Origin: Rhodosorus marinus
Taxonomy: Eukaryota > Rhodophyta > Stylonematophyceae > Stylonematales > Stylonemataceae
Reading direction: 5' to 3'
Assembly: GCA_029953675.1 (NCBI GenBank)
Contig: JAMWBK010000010.1
Location: 682,001-746,000, forward strand
Length of the DNA stretch: 64,000 bases
Below the pieces are notes generated by a model. That model saw only the letters and a program-made list of their open reading frames with translations. It had not been told where the DNA came from and did not search any database. The position numbers and the translations under genes are program-made. Of this stretch, positions 1 to 11,228 are shown one piece after another (position 1 is the first letter of the stretch; every line of letters begins with the position of its first letter).

Positions 1-266
1 TCCCGTCGGAAAAAAGGAGCAAGGACAAGCATTGGTCTAGATATTGTGGCCAAGCTGATCATATTGATTTCCAAGGGTTTTGGTTTTTAAGGTGTTTGGC
101 CTTGAAAAAGGGGGTCTTGTTTTGAAGTCAACGAGCGTTTGGGTTTTTGGGCGGGTTGGGATGAGGGGGGGGGGGGGAGAAGAGAGGAGGAGAAAGAAGG
201 TGGGATTGAAGAAGGGTAAGGAGTGTTACTCTGAGTGTTTGTGTGTGTGAGGCAGTGAGGGAAGAT

Positions 267-318
<52 letters not shown>

Positions 319-610
319 GGAGAAGGGAGAAGGAGAGATTACTCCTCTTTCATTTAATGTTTTGAATCCGAGGCTAGTCTTGGCCACGGGGACCTTTTTT
401 GTAGCTCGGGTACCTTCTCGGAATGTGTTTGCGGTAGTCGTGGTGGTGTACGCGTTCGAGCTCTGGTTTTTTTTTTATATGTAGATCTGTCCTTTGTGTT
501 TTATATCTGAGGGGTATTTTTGGGGGCTGGAGACTTGGGTTGCTGTACAGCGGATGGGGGTGGTGAAGGTTTGTAGGAGATTTTGAAGGGTTGGAAATGT
601 TCTGGGGTCG
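1..610. other. Intergenic, low-complexity upstream region
   Basis: No coding signal is seen. The stretch contains a G homopolymer (about 168-177) and a long GA microsatellite (about 271-316). It lies directly upstream of the exonuclease gene and probably holds its promoter and 5' UTR, but I see no recognisable core promoter element. Confidence 0.5.
271..316. repeat. (GA)n microsatellite
   Basis: Uninterrupted AG/GA dinucleotide run of more than 20 units, read directly from the sequence. It lies in the presumed upstream region of the exonuclease gene. Confidence 0.95.
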
Positions 611-2577
611 ATGTACAGACGACCAGTGTATCTGTTTCTAGAAGGGCTGAAGAATGTGCTGTCCGGAGCCGAGCAGAGAGTCTCGCGGCTGGTGGACGCG
701 TTGGAAAGCCAGTCCGCTGATGTAAGCGCGATATCAGCGGGTTCCAGCAACGGGATCAGGGCAAATGCAGAGACTGCGACTTCTCAGGCTACAGGCGCCT
801 ATGCTTCGATCCAAATGCAGGCACAGACTGCGGTTCTTTCTAGTACTGTCCAAGAACCTCCCCCTGGACTGATTTCTACCCCGGTAAGGCCAGGCAGAAG
901 CTGCTTTGTCTGCAACTGATTAGAGAAACTGAGCTCCATCTGGAACTTCGCTTGTGGGTCTTACCAGGCAATCGTTGGGACCAACACCCAGTCTGGATGC
1001 CATCCAGGACTGCCGAACAATTCTAAGGATCGGATGACAATTCCAATCAACCATAGCTTGGAGGCCACCATCGCTCGGAAAGCTTCGGGCGATGAGACAA
1101 TGAAACTTGGGCGCCAGGAAGCACCGGCGGAGCGGCTGAGGGCGTGAGTACTTGGTTCTTCGTGAGGATGATGATCCCGCCCCTCCAATCCAATGCTAAT
1201 AGAGTTATACTCTATTGCAGGCCCAAGCAAGTTCGTCCCAAGGAGTGGTACGTGATAGACGCCATGAACCTGATCTTCCGTTTCTACCACGCCAGAAACC
1301 TCCATTATAGAGCGAGGCCTTCTTCCTTGAATGAGACGTCGTTGGCAATGTTGTCCATGTTAATTCGTCGATTGATAAGGTTGGTGGACGACCATGCGAA
1401 AGATGGGAATCCCCTCGTCATGGTGTTTGATGCGAGACATCTTGCCACAAAGAGTGGGCAGCGTCTCGCAATCTTGCCAACGTACAAGAAAGGAAGGTAC
1501 TCGCTTTTGTTCAAGATCAAGCTCACTTTTTCTACTCTGTACACGTAGAATTTTCAAAGAACACCAAATCACCCAAAACCGGATAGGGTTTACGCTGATT
1601 AGTTCTTTTTGCGTGCTTTGTACAGACCACCAATGCCAGAGGATCTCAAGCAAATAGTTCCTGAACTCAAAGCCGCGGCGTTTGCGCTGGGCGCGAATCT
1701 GTTAGAGGTGGGCTCTACACGAACGAGGATGGACGTCGATTTGCCCTCTAACTCGTTTCTCTCTCTATTCAGCTCGGTGGCTTCGAGGCTGACGACGTGA
1801 TCGGTAGCCTGGCCACTCAAGTTCGCGACCGTGGGGAGAAGATGTATATTGTTTCCAATGATAAGGATTTTCAACAGCTTCTTGAAGATGATAAGATTTT
1901 CCTGCTTAAACCAGTCTTTAACTCAAAGGAAAAACGCTGGTCGACCATGACGGCAGAAGATTTCCGTGAATCTAACCATGGATTGGAGCCTTGCAAGTAC
2001 GTGCTCGCTGTCGTGCGCTCGCAGAGTAGCCAGAGATTCAAGCGAGAAACCTCAAACCCCTGAAAGACCGTCCTTTGTTTTCGCTGCAGATACCCTGACA
2101 TTCAGGCCCTCACAGGGGACGCTGCTGACAACGTTCCAGGCGTGAAGGGCATAGGTCAGAGAATCGCACCCTTCCTGCTCTCGAAGGCTGCTAACAAGGA
2201 TCTCGAATCCTTGCTCGCTCACGTTGATATTTTAGACGAGAAGTACAAACGGGAGTACGTCCAACACGAAAGAATCGGAAACAAGAGGGGGGTCGAGGGG
2301 GGGATTGGGACTGATTCAAAAGCTTTTGGTCTTCATGACTAGGTTGAAACCTAAGGCTGAAATCTTGCCTCAAATGAGGACTGTTCTCACGATTAGGAGA
2401 GACATTAATCTGGGGATGGCCCTCTGGCTGGCACTAAGGTATCGCCGGAAAATTAATATTAAGGAGGTGGACCGAATATTTGGCAGACTTGGGGGAGATA
2501 GCTCTTCAGTCCGGGAGCAGCTGTCCAGTATTGGTTTCAAGGAAGCAACTTATCAGAAAGTCAAGATGAAGTACTAA
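611..2577 (+). CDS. 5'-3' exonuclease, Pol I N-terminal-domain family (organellar type)
   Basis: Seven exons: 611-883, 968-1143, 1221-1496, 1626-1707, 1773-1996, 2090-2254, 2343-2577. All junctions are GT-AG with matching phase, giving 476 aa. The nuclease core runs from about residue 160 to the end. Visible motifs are VIDAMNLIFRFYHA (first metal-binding Asp), VFDARH, GFEADDVIG, SNDKDF, and the helix-three-turn-helix GDAADNVPGVKGIG. This is the structure-selective flap exonuclease fold of bacterial DNA polymerase I. Stand-alone eukaryotic members (plant OEX type) act in organelle DNA replication and repair. The first ~150 residues are family-unrelated, Ser/Ala-rich and start MYRRPVYLFLEGLK, so an organelle-targeting extension is plausible but unproven. 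The start is the first ATG in the open frame; an upstream exon cannot be excluded. Confidence 0.85.
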
Positions 2578-2797
2578 AATGGCTGAGAATTGATTATTCG
2601 AGATCGACGCCTCCCTGAGATCCAAACCCAGGTTCATACCAGGAAAGAAGCCATCTTGCGACTGGTATACAACTGTTGCTGATTCGAAACGTTTCTAAAC
2701 CGAGAGTTTGCAGTTCGAGGGGGTACTGCCCGCAGCGTGAAGACGATGTAGAGGGGCATTCCGGACTCGTATGATAAGCTCTCTAGTTTATATTATT

Positions 2798-5700
2798 CTA
2801 CATATTTACGTGAACGCGAGTACCGGCTTCCATCATCGTTCGTCTCACGTCAAGGAGAGACATATCATCGTTCTTGAAGAGGAAGGCCTGCATCAAGAAC
2901 GTACGACTACTCTCAGGAAGTACGGTTAAGTCTGCCAGTCGTATATACCTCGAAGGGCCCTGTGGAACTCCGACCATATCGCACACGTAGGTCCAGGTAT
3001 CACGAAAGTCGGCAATAACAAAACCCTCCTTTCGAGAAATATCTTCCTTCTCCTTGTAAAAACTATAAACATCTTCCGGTGAAAGGCATCCATCCATGTC
3101 TGTATCCAACACCGGGAAAAAATATTCTACACTCGCTCGCGCACCAGGTTCGCCCACAGCAATCCAGAACCTGATCCGGACAAAACCAGTTAGCTAAGGT
3201 GCAAATATTGCGCCGGTCGAATTAATAAGGACATACGGATCTAGAACGTACCTGGTCAAGTCGGCAACTCCAATCCTATCCTGACCATCGCAGTATCTAT
3301 TGAAAACCGATGCGACGGCGCTTGGTATGAGCAGCTCCTTATGCGTGTTGACTAGCTTCATACATTCTCGAGAAGCACCGACTCCCAGCGTCGGATCTTT
3401 CATTGCAACGGTTGAGAGCAAACCCAAGAGCGCCTGCGTTTGCCGTAGCAGATCATGCAAGTTTAGAGAGTCAGCTCCGCAGTAGGTGGGTCGAACGCAA
3501 AGTTCTGGTAATAGAGCACAAACCTCAACTCTGTCCGCTCTCAGGACCAACGCCACGCCTTCATACCGACCATTCTCGGCGTCGAAAAGAGCTTTGCTGA
3601 GGTTTCCTCTACGAAGCTCTCGCATAGTGAAAGGTCTGCCACTCCGAGAGCTCCCACACAAGGCGAAACACAGGCACGCCGAAGCGACTTGCATCGCAAA
3701 CTCAAGCGCAAGACGCTCATGGAACATTGATGCTCGCTCTTCCAGAAAGGCGGATACTAGTTTCTCTATCCCACCGACCCGTACTCCCTTTTCGTCGTCC
3801 ACCCTCAGCACGTTGTACAGTCTCTCCTCGGGATCAAAGCCTCCGAGCCTATGGTTCAGAATGAGATAAACATTTAGATCGGAAGGCCAACGCGAACCCC
3901 TTCGGACCTGCAGGCCACGCTTATCCAGAGTTCTTCAGCTGAAAGCTTCACCGATTAAAATGCCCGCTTACCTGGCGCTCCAATACCTTGAAAACGATTC
4001 ATAGTCGATCACTTCCGGCGAACTCGCACCATGGTTGATCTTGTCTCGCTTGACGGCCTCGTAAAGGATACCAGCAGCACAAACAGGAAGGTAACAAACA
4101 CGGGCTATATGCCTGAAAATTTCCTCCGTTACCCGCGAGTCGTTTTTGCGAAAAATGTTCTCCACAGTGAGTTCCTCCACTCGGCTTTGCGACAGCGTCA
4201 AGTCTAGGGCTTTCCTTTGCTCCTGAAGAAGACAAGATCACCGCAACCGTCTACGATCAATGATTTGCTCAATTTGAAAAAAGCCCGAAGAAAGCAAGAA
4301 TCGAAGCTATTGCTGGCTTCGAACACATTGGCAGATTCACGTGTCACGGCAAGGAATTCGGAGGCCGATGATCCATACCTCGTTGAAGCTGAGGATGACT
4401 TCGCTCTCCGCCCCGGCAGTGGCCGGTAGTGAGGTGCAGACCATGAAGTCATCATCGATGACCTTTCTGGTAAGGTCGCGAACTTCCAACGCGTCCTGGG
4501 CAGTGAGTCTATCCTCAAATACCCGCTCGGCCGGGAAAGAATAGACACTCGATATGTCTTTGCTGCTGCCGACGAGAACGAATGGCGTCGTGGGTACATG
4601 CGCGCGAATTTCCTCCAAGTGCGGACGTAGGAACGGAAGCTTCACGATGAAGACATCGAACATTTTTAGAGCCGACACCGTCGAAACGCTCTTCTCAAAA
4701 ACAGAAACGGTGAAGCCGCCGTATTTCTCCATGATGCTTGTCATCTCCTGAGAGGAATTCTTCTGAAACCCTGTCCGGATCAGGGTGAAATAGACGATCA
4801 CACAAAAGTCAGCAACAACGTGGAGGCCTCTGCTGTCCAAGCTCGACTATGGCGATTTGCGAGTTTTCCGACGTACCTATTAGAAGAGCGTGAAGCTTGA
4901 TATTTGCATTGCTCTGTGACCTCCTCTGCATACGCTCTTCCGTCTGCCACTTAATAATTGAGGCGTGTCTCTGTAAACCCATGGGTAGGCAATCCTTCTG
5001 GGCGACATCCGCGACCAATGGAACTCCAATATCGACAGAGCAGGAGATCAAATCAAGGCAAGAAACAAGGGGAGTCACCACTATGGGTCCCGTAAGTCTG
5101 TTTCTCTTCAGGCTTAAGGATCTCAATTGCGGAATGTGCCCCAACGGTGTCAAGTCTATTGACCCTTCCAAGCGATTATCCTCGAGGTACAGTGAGCGAA
5201 GGTTGGTGCATGTCTTCAACGGTCCAAGGTCAATCTCTATCAGCTCGTTGCTCTGAAGCCAGACTTTTTCCAGCTTTCGGCAGTCTGCGAGCGGCGCCAG
5301 GTCAATGCGACATAGTCGATTTCGCTGTAAGTACAAGGTCTGCAGTCAAAAACGGAGGCGATAGATTAGCCAGTGCAAAGACGAGTGTACGGAATGTGGA
5401 CTCTTCCGCAGATCATTGACAAAAAGTCATACCTCGAGATCTTGGCAATGAGAGAGCGCTGAGAGATCGATTTTCTCTATTCTGTTAGCTGCGAGGGAAA
5501 CCTCTTTCAACCGACACGTCGAGAGCTGCCAAAGAGCATCCAAATGCACGCTCTTGACTGCGAGGCCCCCGAGAAAGAGACCCTTCGTATCACCCCTCAC
5601 TACATAGCTTGAGACGCCGGCATCTGCGATCCCATGCACTTTCACCCCAATATCGTCTCTAACTGTCTGGCCCAGATCCTTCATCGAATCCCCTCTGGGA

Positions 5701-6419
5701 AGGTTTTTCCTCCCGGAGGCGGAAGTCCCACTCTGGGGAGATCGACTCTCCATACCATGATCCAACAACTCCTCAGTATCCACAGACTTTACTTCGCACG
5801 ATGAGTTATCATCTGCTGTTGTAGAGGACAATTCCACGTCCTCGCTCGAAATGATTTCCCTTTCTGGATACGGAGCCTGGGGGTGTACCAACTCCACGTC
5901 ATCAACGCTGCTCTGTTCGGGTTCCGGTAAGTTTTCGAGTTTCGGGCTGCTGTTCCCCCAGGGCCGTCCTTCACTAGTTTCTTGAGCAAGGCCCGCGTAG
6001 CTTTTATCAATCTTCCCACCGTTTGGTTCAATTACGGAAGCCTGGGACGCGATGAGCTCCACATCCAATCCTTCTTTCCTACCAGAGTCAGCTACATGGA
6101 CGAGAGCTCGAGCTTCCCAAGGCTGTCGCTCTTTTCCTTGGCCCAACTCCGCATAATCGCCCTCAACCCCCTCTTTGACAGGTTCGTCCACAGGTTCCGA
6201 TACTTCCTGATGCCACGGCCGCTCCTTTGTGTCTCCGTCCGTATCCTTTCCGAGGTCGACGGGTCTACAGTTAGCTGCGTAAGGCCCTGGCCTACCCAGA
6301 GTTGACATCAGGTTGCACTCGCTCATTTCAGATAGGGTACTTAATGAATACCCCAAGTTCTCCCACCCTCGTCTCCACGTTGGCCGCTTTCGCAACTTCT
6401 CCATAGTGCTCTTCACCAT
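2798..6419 (-). CDS. LRR / Rho-like / PP2A B''-type EF-hand fusion protein
   Basis: Six exons (5433-6419, 4877-5339, 4379-4827, 3972-4222, 3252-3848, 2798-3170) sum to 3120 nt with consistent phase, giving 1039 aa. Residues 1-280 are acidic and low-complexity. About 285-420 are leucine-rich repeats with the recurrent pattern LxxLYLxxNRLxxIDLxPL. About 470-633 resemble a Rho GTPase C-terminal half: a hydrophobic DVFIVKLPFL strand, then VPTTPFVLVGSSKD in the G4 position. About 634-1039 match PP2A regulatory subunit B'': HIARVCYLPV, FSRYWSARL, FTMRELRRGN, an AVGEPGARASVEYFF segment, and an EF-hand DTDMDGCLSPED. B'' subunits target the phosphatase in a calcium-responsive way. The B'' part has no ATG of its own before its first recognisable residues, and the frame fits a splice from the upstream module, so I model one gene. 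The 49-nt intron 4828-4876 and the junction at 4378/4223 are the weakest points; two adjacent genes remain the alternative. Confidence 0.6.
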
Positions 6420-8863
6420 CTCAAGTCCACAATCCCCGACCCCTCGCCTTCACAAGCAACAAGACTCCAGCGACAACCTGCCTTCCTGTTCCCCCAAATT
6501 TATCAACTCATTACTTCAGTCAGAAGGGACTAACAATCAACTGTTGTACTTGTCAATCGAGCCCATCTCGTCCTTATCTTTCAACCGCCTTCCATAACCT
6601 GAACAACCTCCGGCTGCCCTTGGTTCCTCCTCAAATACTAACAATGTTCAGTTCTCAAACGCCTGTTGACGAAGGGAAACCAACCAAAACTCCCGACTTC
6701 AAAAAAAATCCCTGCGAAAACCCTCCGAGCAAACACTCAACCTTGTCACAGAAGAACAAACAAAAAAAACAAACGCCAAGCTCATCCCACTCCCGACCCT
6801 AGAAACATAAACATACCTCTGAGAAGAAAAAGCTCCCAACCTTGTAGCGTTCTGCTAAATCTTTCAAGGAACAAACCAACCATCAAAATCAGTCTCAGCG
6901 ACTTCTTCACCACCCACCACCAAAACCAAAAAAAAAGAAGCAACAACCACACAAACCAAACCTCCCTCAACAATTTTCACCGATACCACGACCAAAGCAA
7001 AAAGAAAGCTGGAGACAGTTCCAACCCCTTACAGACACCACCCTCTTTCCCCTCCCCCCGCTCCCCCCTCTATTTTCTTATGACCAACTCATCTCCTTCT
7101 CTACCCGCTCCACCATGTAAAACAAAACCTCCCTAACGCATTTTATTCCCAACAAGACGAAAGTAACCTCGAAAAAGGCCATATCAACGTTTTCCCGAAG
7201 AAGCTGCTTGCCATCCACTTGCTTTGCACGGCAATCAATCCCACTGCGCGTGTTCTCGTCCTCATCTACTGCAACCTCGTTTTCATTGCGACCGAGGGGT
7301 TGTTTTTTCGGTCGAGCCCTTGACTTCGACTGCTAGATTTGTTTCCCGAAGAAGCTGCTTGCCATCCAGTTGCTTTGCACTGCAATCAATCCCACTGCGT
7401 GTTCTCGTCCTCATCTACTGCAACCTCTTTTTCATCTGCGACCGAGGGGATGTTTTTTCGGTCGAGCCCTCGACTTCGACTGCTAGATTTGTGGCGATAG
7501 TGTCTATTGAAGAGTTGCTTTGCGTGGCTTGGCTGCGCAACTTGCAGTTTGTTGATGGAACGCATCCCCGAAGAAGTTGCTCCCGCAACTTCTTCATTAC
7601 TGAACCTCTTTTTCATTGCTACTGAGTGGTTGTTACGTCGAGGCCTAGCCTTCGACTTCTAGACTCGTGGCGATGGTCTCTATTGAAGAGTTGCTTTGCG
7701 AAGCTTGGCTACGCAAATTGGAGTTTGTGGATACACGTTTCCCCAACGCAGCAGCAGCTACCATCCAGTTGTTTCGCCCGCCATCTTTTGTTGCGTGTTC
7801 CGGTTTTTCATCGATACTGAGGGGTTGTTCGGTCGAGCCCTCGCCTTCGACTGCTAGACTCGTGGCGATGGTCTATTGAACAGTTGCTTTGCGAGGCTTG
7901 GCTTCACAACTTGGAGTTTGTTGATAAACGTATCCCCGAAGCAGCCGTTACTGCCATCCTGTTGCCTGTTCTCCTCGCCTTCAGAACCACTTTTTCATTG
8001 AACTGAGCGTTTGTGAACGGGGGGGAGCTTGTAGAGGGCTATGGCCGAGGGTGCCTTGATTGCAAGGTTATTGGCGATGATCGCTTCTGCGTTTTCCCAA
8101 CAGTAGCAGCAATTACTATCCAGTTGCTTTGCACCGCATCCTGTTGAGTGCTCTGCTCATAAGCTGAACGTCTTCCCTTTAGCGCTACTGTGCGTTTGTC
8201 AAAAGAGGAGCCTAGAGGGCTATTATCGTCGAGGGTGCCTTGACTGCTAGGTTGGTGGAAATGGTACATTGACCAGTTTTGCAAGCCTTGGTTGTGCAAC
8301 TTCGAGTTTGTTGACGGAGCGTAGAGGGCTATAGTCACCCCCTCCCCCGATTTATCTGTCGAGCCTCGAGTGGATTAAGTTGCTGTGCCCAGCTTACGCT
8401 AGCCTGCTACCCCGAAACTTTGTTTCCGTTTGTGTATGACTGCGTTGGGTTGTGTAGGGTTGCTGAGGAAAAAATGGAGCTACTAGCAGCAGTTCCTTCT
8501 AAGATGCGCCAAACTAGTCAGCCTCAGGGCTCCATGCCATGCGGTCCTATCTAGCTCGGCTCGAGTGGTTGCACCCGTTGCTTGATAGACCAGTTCTTCT
8601 GGTGGAGAATTCACACAAGGTGTCATGACGTTACTGGTTCGGTTACGAAGGCCCAGAGCGATATGCTCGAGGGTTGGCTGTTGGATTCAGAACGAAGGTC
8701 TATCCGCCATTTGCTAGGCATGCCAGCTCTCAATCCACTACTCGAACCCATGCTTTTCGTGCCGATTCTCGGAAGTTCAGCGACGTTGTAGGTTTGCTTA
8801 CGTTGGTAGAATCTAACCACGTTTGTATGACGTTTCTTGATCATGTTACGGACGCATGTACAA
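6420..8863. other. Long intergenic region with repeat array
   Basis: No convincing gene. About 6420-7140 is A/C-rich on the plus strand with many short homopolymers. About 7190-8330 is a degenerate tandem repeat array, described separately. About 8340-8863 shows no recognisable coding or repeat structure. Confidence 0.6.
7190..8330. repeat. Degenerate tandem repeat array, ~150-200 bp unit
   Basis: A recurring block reads: GGTCGAGCCCTCGACTTCGA or variant, then CTGCTAGA, then GTGGCGATGGTCTATTGAA, then AGTTGCTTTGCG, then a CTTGG...TTTGTTGAT stretch, then CCCCGAAG. Copies begin near 7300, 7455, 7640, 7830, 8030 and 8210, with increasing divergence and indels along the array. Short reading frames inside it share peptides only because the DNA is repeated; none looks like a gene. 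Confidence 0.8.
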
Positions 8864-11228
8864 TCAAAAATCTGTGGTCCGTGGACGACCTTGCTCTTGA
8901 TATATACACACTTCCTCTCGCGAATCATAAGACTCAAGCGCACGCCGCTGTTTGGCGTTGAGCCGCGTATTCCATCCAATACCCAGAATGTATTGCCCAG
9001 AGTTATGATGTATCCCTTTCTTCGCCACCTCGGGACAGATCTTTTCAGCGGCTTCGCCACTTGGAAAAAGCCCCGACTCGAGTATGTAAACAGTATCGTC
9101 AGCGTTGTGACACCTAGGACAAGATGATGTTAACCATATCAGCAGAGTTGCTAACGATCCAGAAAGTGATCCGACCACAAGAAACACCGTACCCATTTCC
9201 GGGTTCGTTTTCTTCGCCAAAGCCTTTGCAGAAGATCTCGTAGAAGCAACTCTTCTCCGGCCTCTCGTTCTTCAATGCGCACTGGACAACGTCCTCAATG
9301 GCTTTTATCATCTTGTTGCTCGCTCGAGCACGGTAGAACTCGACATTCAACCTTCCGCTGTCAACTGATGACTTCTTCGGCTTGGATTCTGACAGAATGA
9401 CCAAGTCAGAGTCATGCCCGCTGATTTTCGCTCTGGGATCCTTCAGCCAAAGAATTCCAGGCTCACTCCATACAACGTCAAAACCCTTGCGCAGGACCTT
9501 CAGAACGACCCTGCTCTTCATCTTTGTAAGAAGTTTGAAGGCCTGAACGCTGATATGACCTAGATTAGGTAGCTCATCACGAAGATCAGCGATCAACGAG
9601 TCCTCGTAATATACAGGGATGCTCCGAACAGCGGCCCATTCATAGAGGTCTTTGTCCAGCGCAGCGATGATGAAGTTCGATACTTGCTGCTCTCTCAATC
9701 GACAGACCCAATGCATCATGGTCTCTCGCTCAGCGTAGTGAGCAGCAGTAAGAACAATAGAGTTGTTCACAGCGAGAAGGGTCAGCAATGGATCAATCTG
9801 AAACGGTAACCTAAGAGTTCGGTCAGACCGAAGTTCTCCGTCCTCACGTTCTCGAAAAATGCTCCCCTCCAGGATCTCGGTTCTAATTCTTCCACAGGTA
9901 AGCAGCCTTGATCCGTCTACAGGCACGGGGTCAGTTTCGCTGGATACGAAGCTGACACTGGATTCGCAGTTACAGATTCCAGGGCGCATCCTCCTCTGAA
10001 GGCAAAGACCAGACTCCTCAAGACAAGACGACAGTTTCCAGGGAGCGGACAATGCTGTCCCCCGCTGAATGGCATATGTACCACGGGCATGAGCCAAGTG
10101 CGTGTTTAGACTCCGTGCAACATTGGCTACATCCTCGTCGGATTTCGTCTTCGCTGAACTGTTCGAGTCCTGCTTTCTATCATTCACATCGTAGCTGTCT
10201 GAAATATGAACTGACAACGAGCTTTCAGATGCATCGATCACTTCGCGTCTACCAGCCGCAATCGTCTCGTGCAAGAACCAGTTGTCATGTAATCCTTCGC
10301 GGAAAACAAAATGCGGCATCCGTCCATCGAAAAGCCGTGGTCCGCCAGTATTCCAGGCGAACACAGAAATATTCTCATGAGAACGGAGCTTCCCTAGTTC
10401 TCTCACATCTCTCAGTATCTGAAACGATATCAATCCACAAATTTCTGAGTGCCGTAAGAATTCCACGCTCACGTCCTGATTCCTCAGAGAATTGTCTCCC
10501 GAGAGAATTTCCCTGTGGCTATTCGCACCGAATCACCAAAGCCTGGGTCGTCCGTATCAAGAGCTGGGAGCTCATCCAGGTCAACGCCCGCGCTGACCAC
10601 CAAGAAATGCTTGAACTGAGCTGCTATCTTCTTCAATGTTCTCGGGAAGTTACTCGTGAGGATTGAATCCCCATCGACTAGAACCGATACGGTTGCTGTA
10701 GATTCATTTGCTCGAACTATCATAGAGTTGAAAAGGAGCCCTTTGAGGAAGGATTTGTCAACTCTGGTCTCGATGCTCAGATTAAACCTGGAAGCTGCTT
10801 CCATGTACCTGACCAAACGGCCAAGACAACGTTTGGTCAGGTGTGAGTTCGCAGGTCTATTATCTCTTAGGCACGGATTCCGCTGCTCACCCGGTTTCGT
10901 AGCCCAGCAGCGTTACCTTGGGACGTGGTTCCAATTGTACCCATGATCGGATCGCTCTGTAATTTCTCACGGTGTCCTCTCCACGGAAGGGTTTTGGTGC
11001 AGAAAATATTTCCATGGAAAAGTCTTCCAGTCTCCCCGAGAAGGGACGCCTAGCCGGACTCGAGTTGGAAGCATGCCCAGAGTATGCTTGGCCACGCCTG
11101 GAGCTGAGCTGATAGAGGTGAATCAGCACGAGAGTTCCCGTTAGCAGAACTAGCCAATACGGAGGCCGCTTGGCTCTGTTCCAGCGTTGCTTCAATCTGT
11201 GCAATAGAGATGCACGTTCTCCAATCAT
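8864..11228 (-). CDS. GT77-family glycosyltransferase, type II membrane protein
   Basis: Four exons: 10891-11228, 10529-10808, 9193-10475, 8864-9113; 716 aa from the ATG at 11228 (an in-frame TTG 13 codons upstream is not needed). A short basic cytoplasmic tail precedes one membrane anchor, YWLVLLTGTLVLIHLYQL. Two nucleotide-diphospho-sugar-transferase-like segments follow. The first contains RNYRAIRSWVQLEPRPKVTL and VLVDGDSIL. The second has the GT77 signature: LTAAHYAERETMMHWVCRLR, FIIAALDKDLYEWA, PVYYED, DVVWSEPGILWLKDP with nearby HDSDLVI, FYRARASNK, CFYEIFCKG, and VYILESGLFPSGE near the end. GT77 enzymes are Golgi glycosyltransferases (plant arabinosyl- and xylosyltransferases); donor and acceptor cannot be told here. 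The 54-nt intron 10476-10528 is unusually short, so that junction is less sure. Confidence 0.85.

Noticed and set aside
4217-4429. Plus-strand 70-codon frame with protein-like composition opposite the fusion gene
   Set aside because: It lies opposite the Rho-like/B'' junction, starts at a non-ATG codon, and has no domain or splice partner; most likely a shadow frame.
6666-7136. 156-codon Pro/Ser/Lys-rich plus-strand frame
   Set aside because: Open only because the strand is A/C-rich and poor in T-containing stops; low complexity without domains.
7224-7625. 133-codon frame with internally repeated peptide
   Set aside because: The repetition comes from the tandem DNA array; the frame is not maintained in later units.
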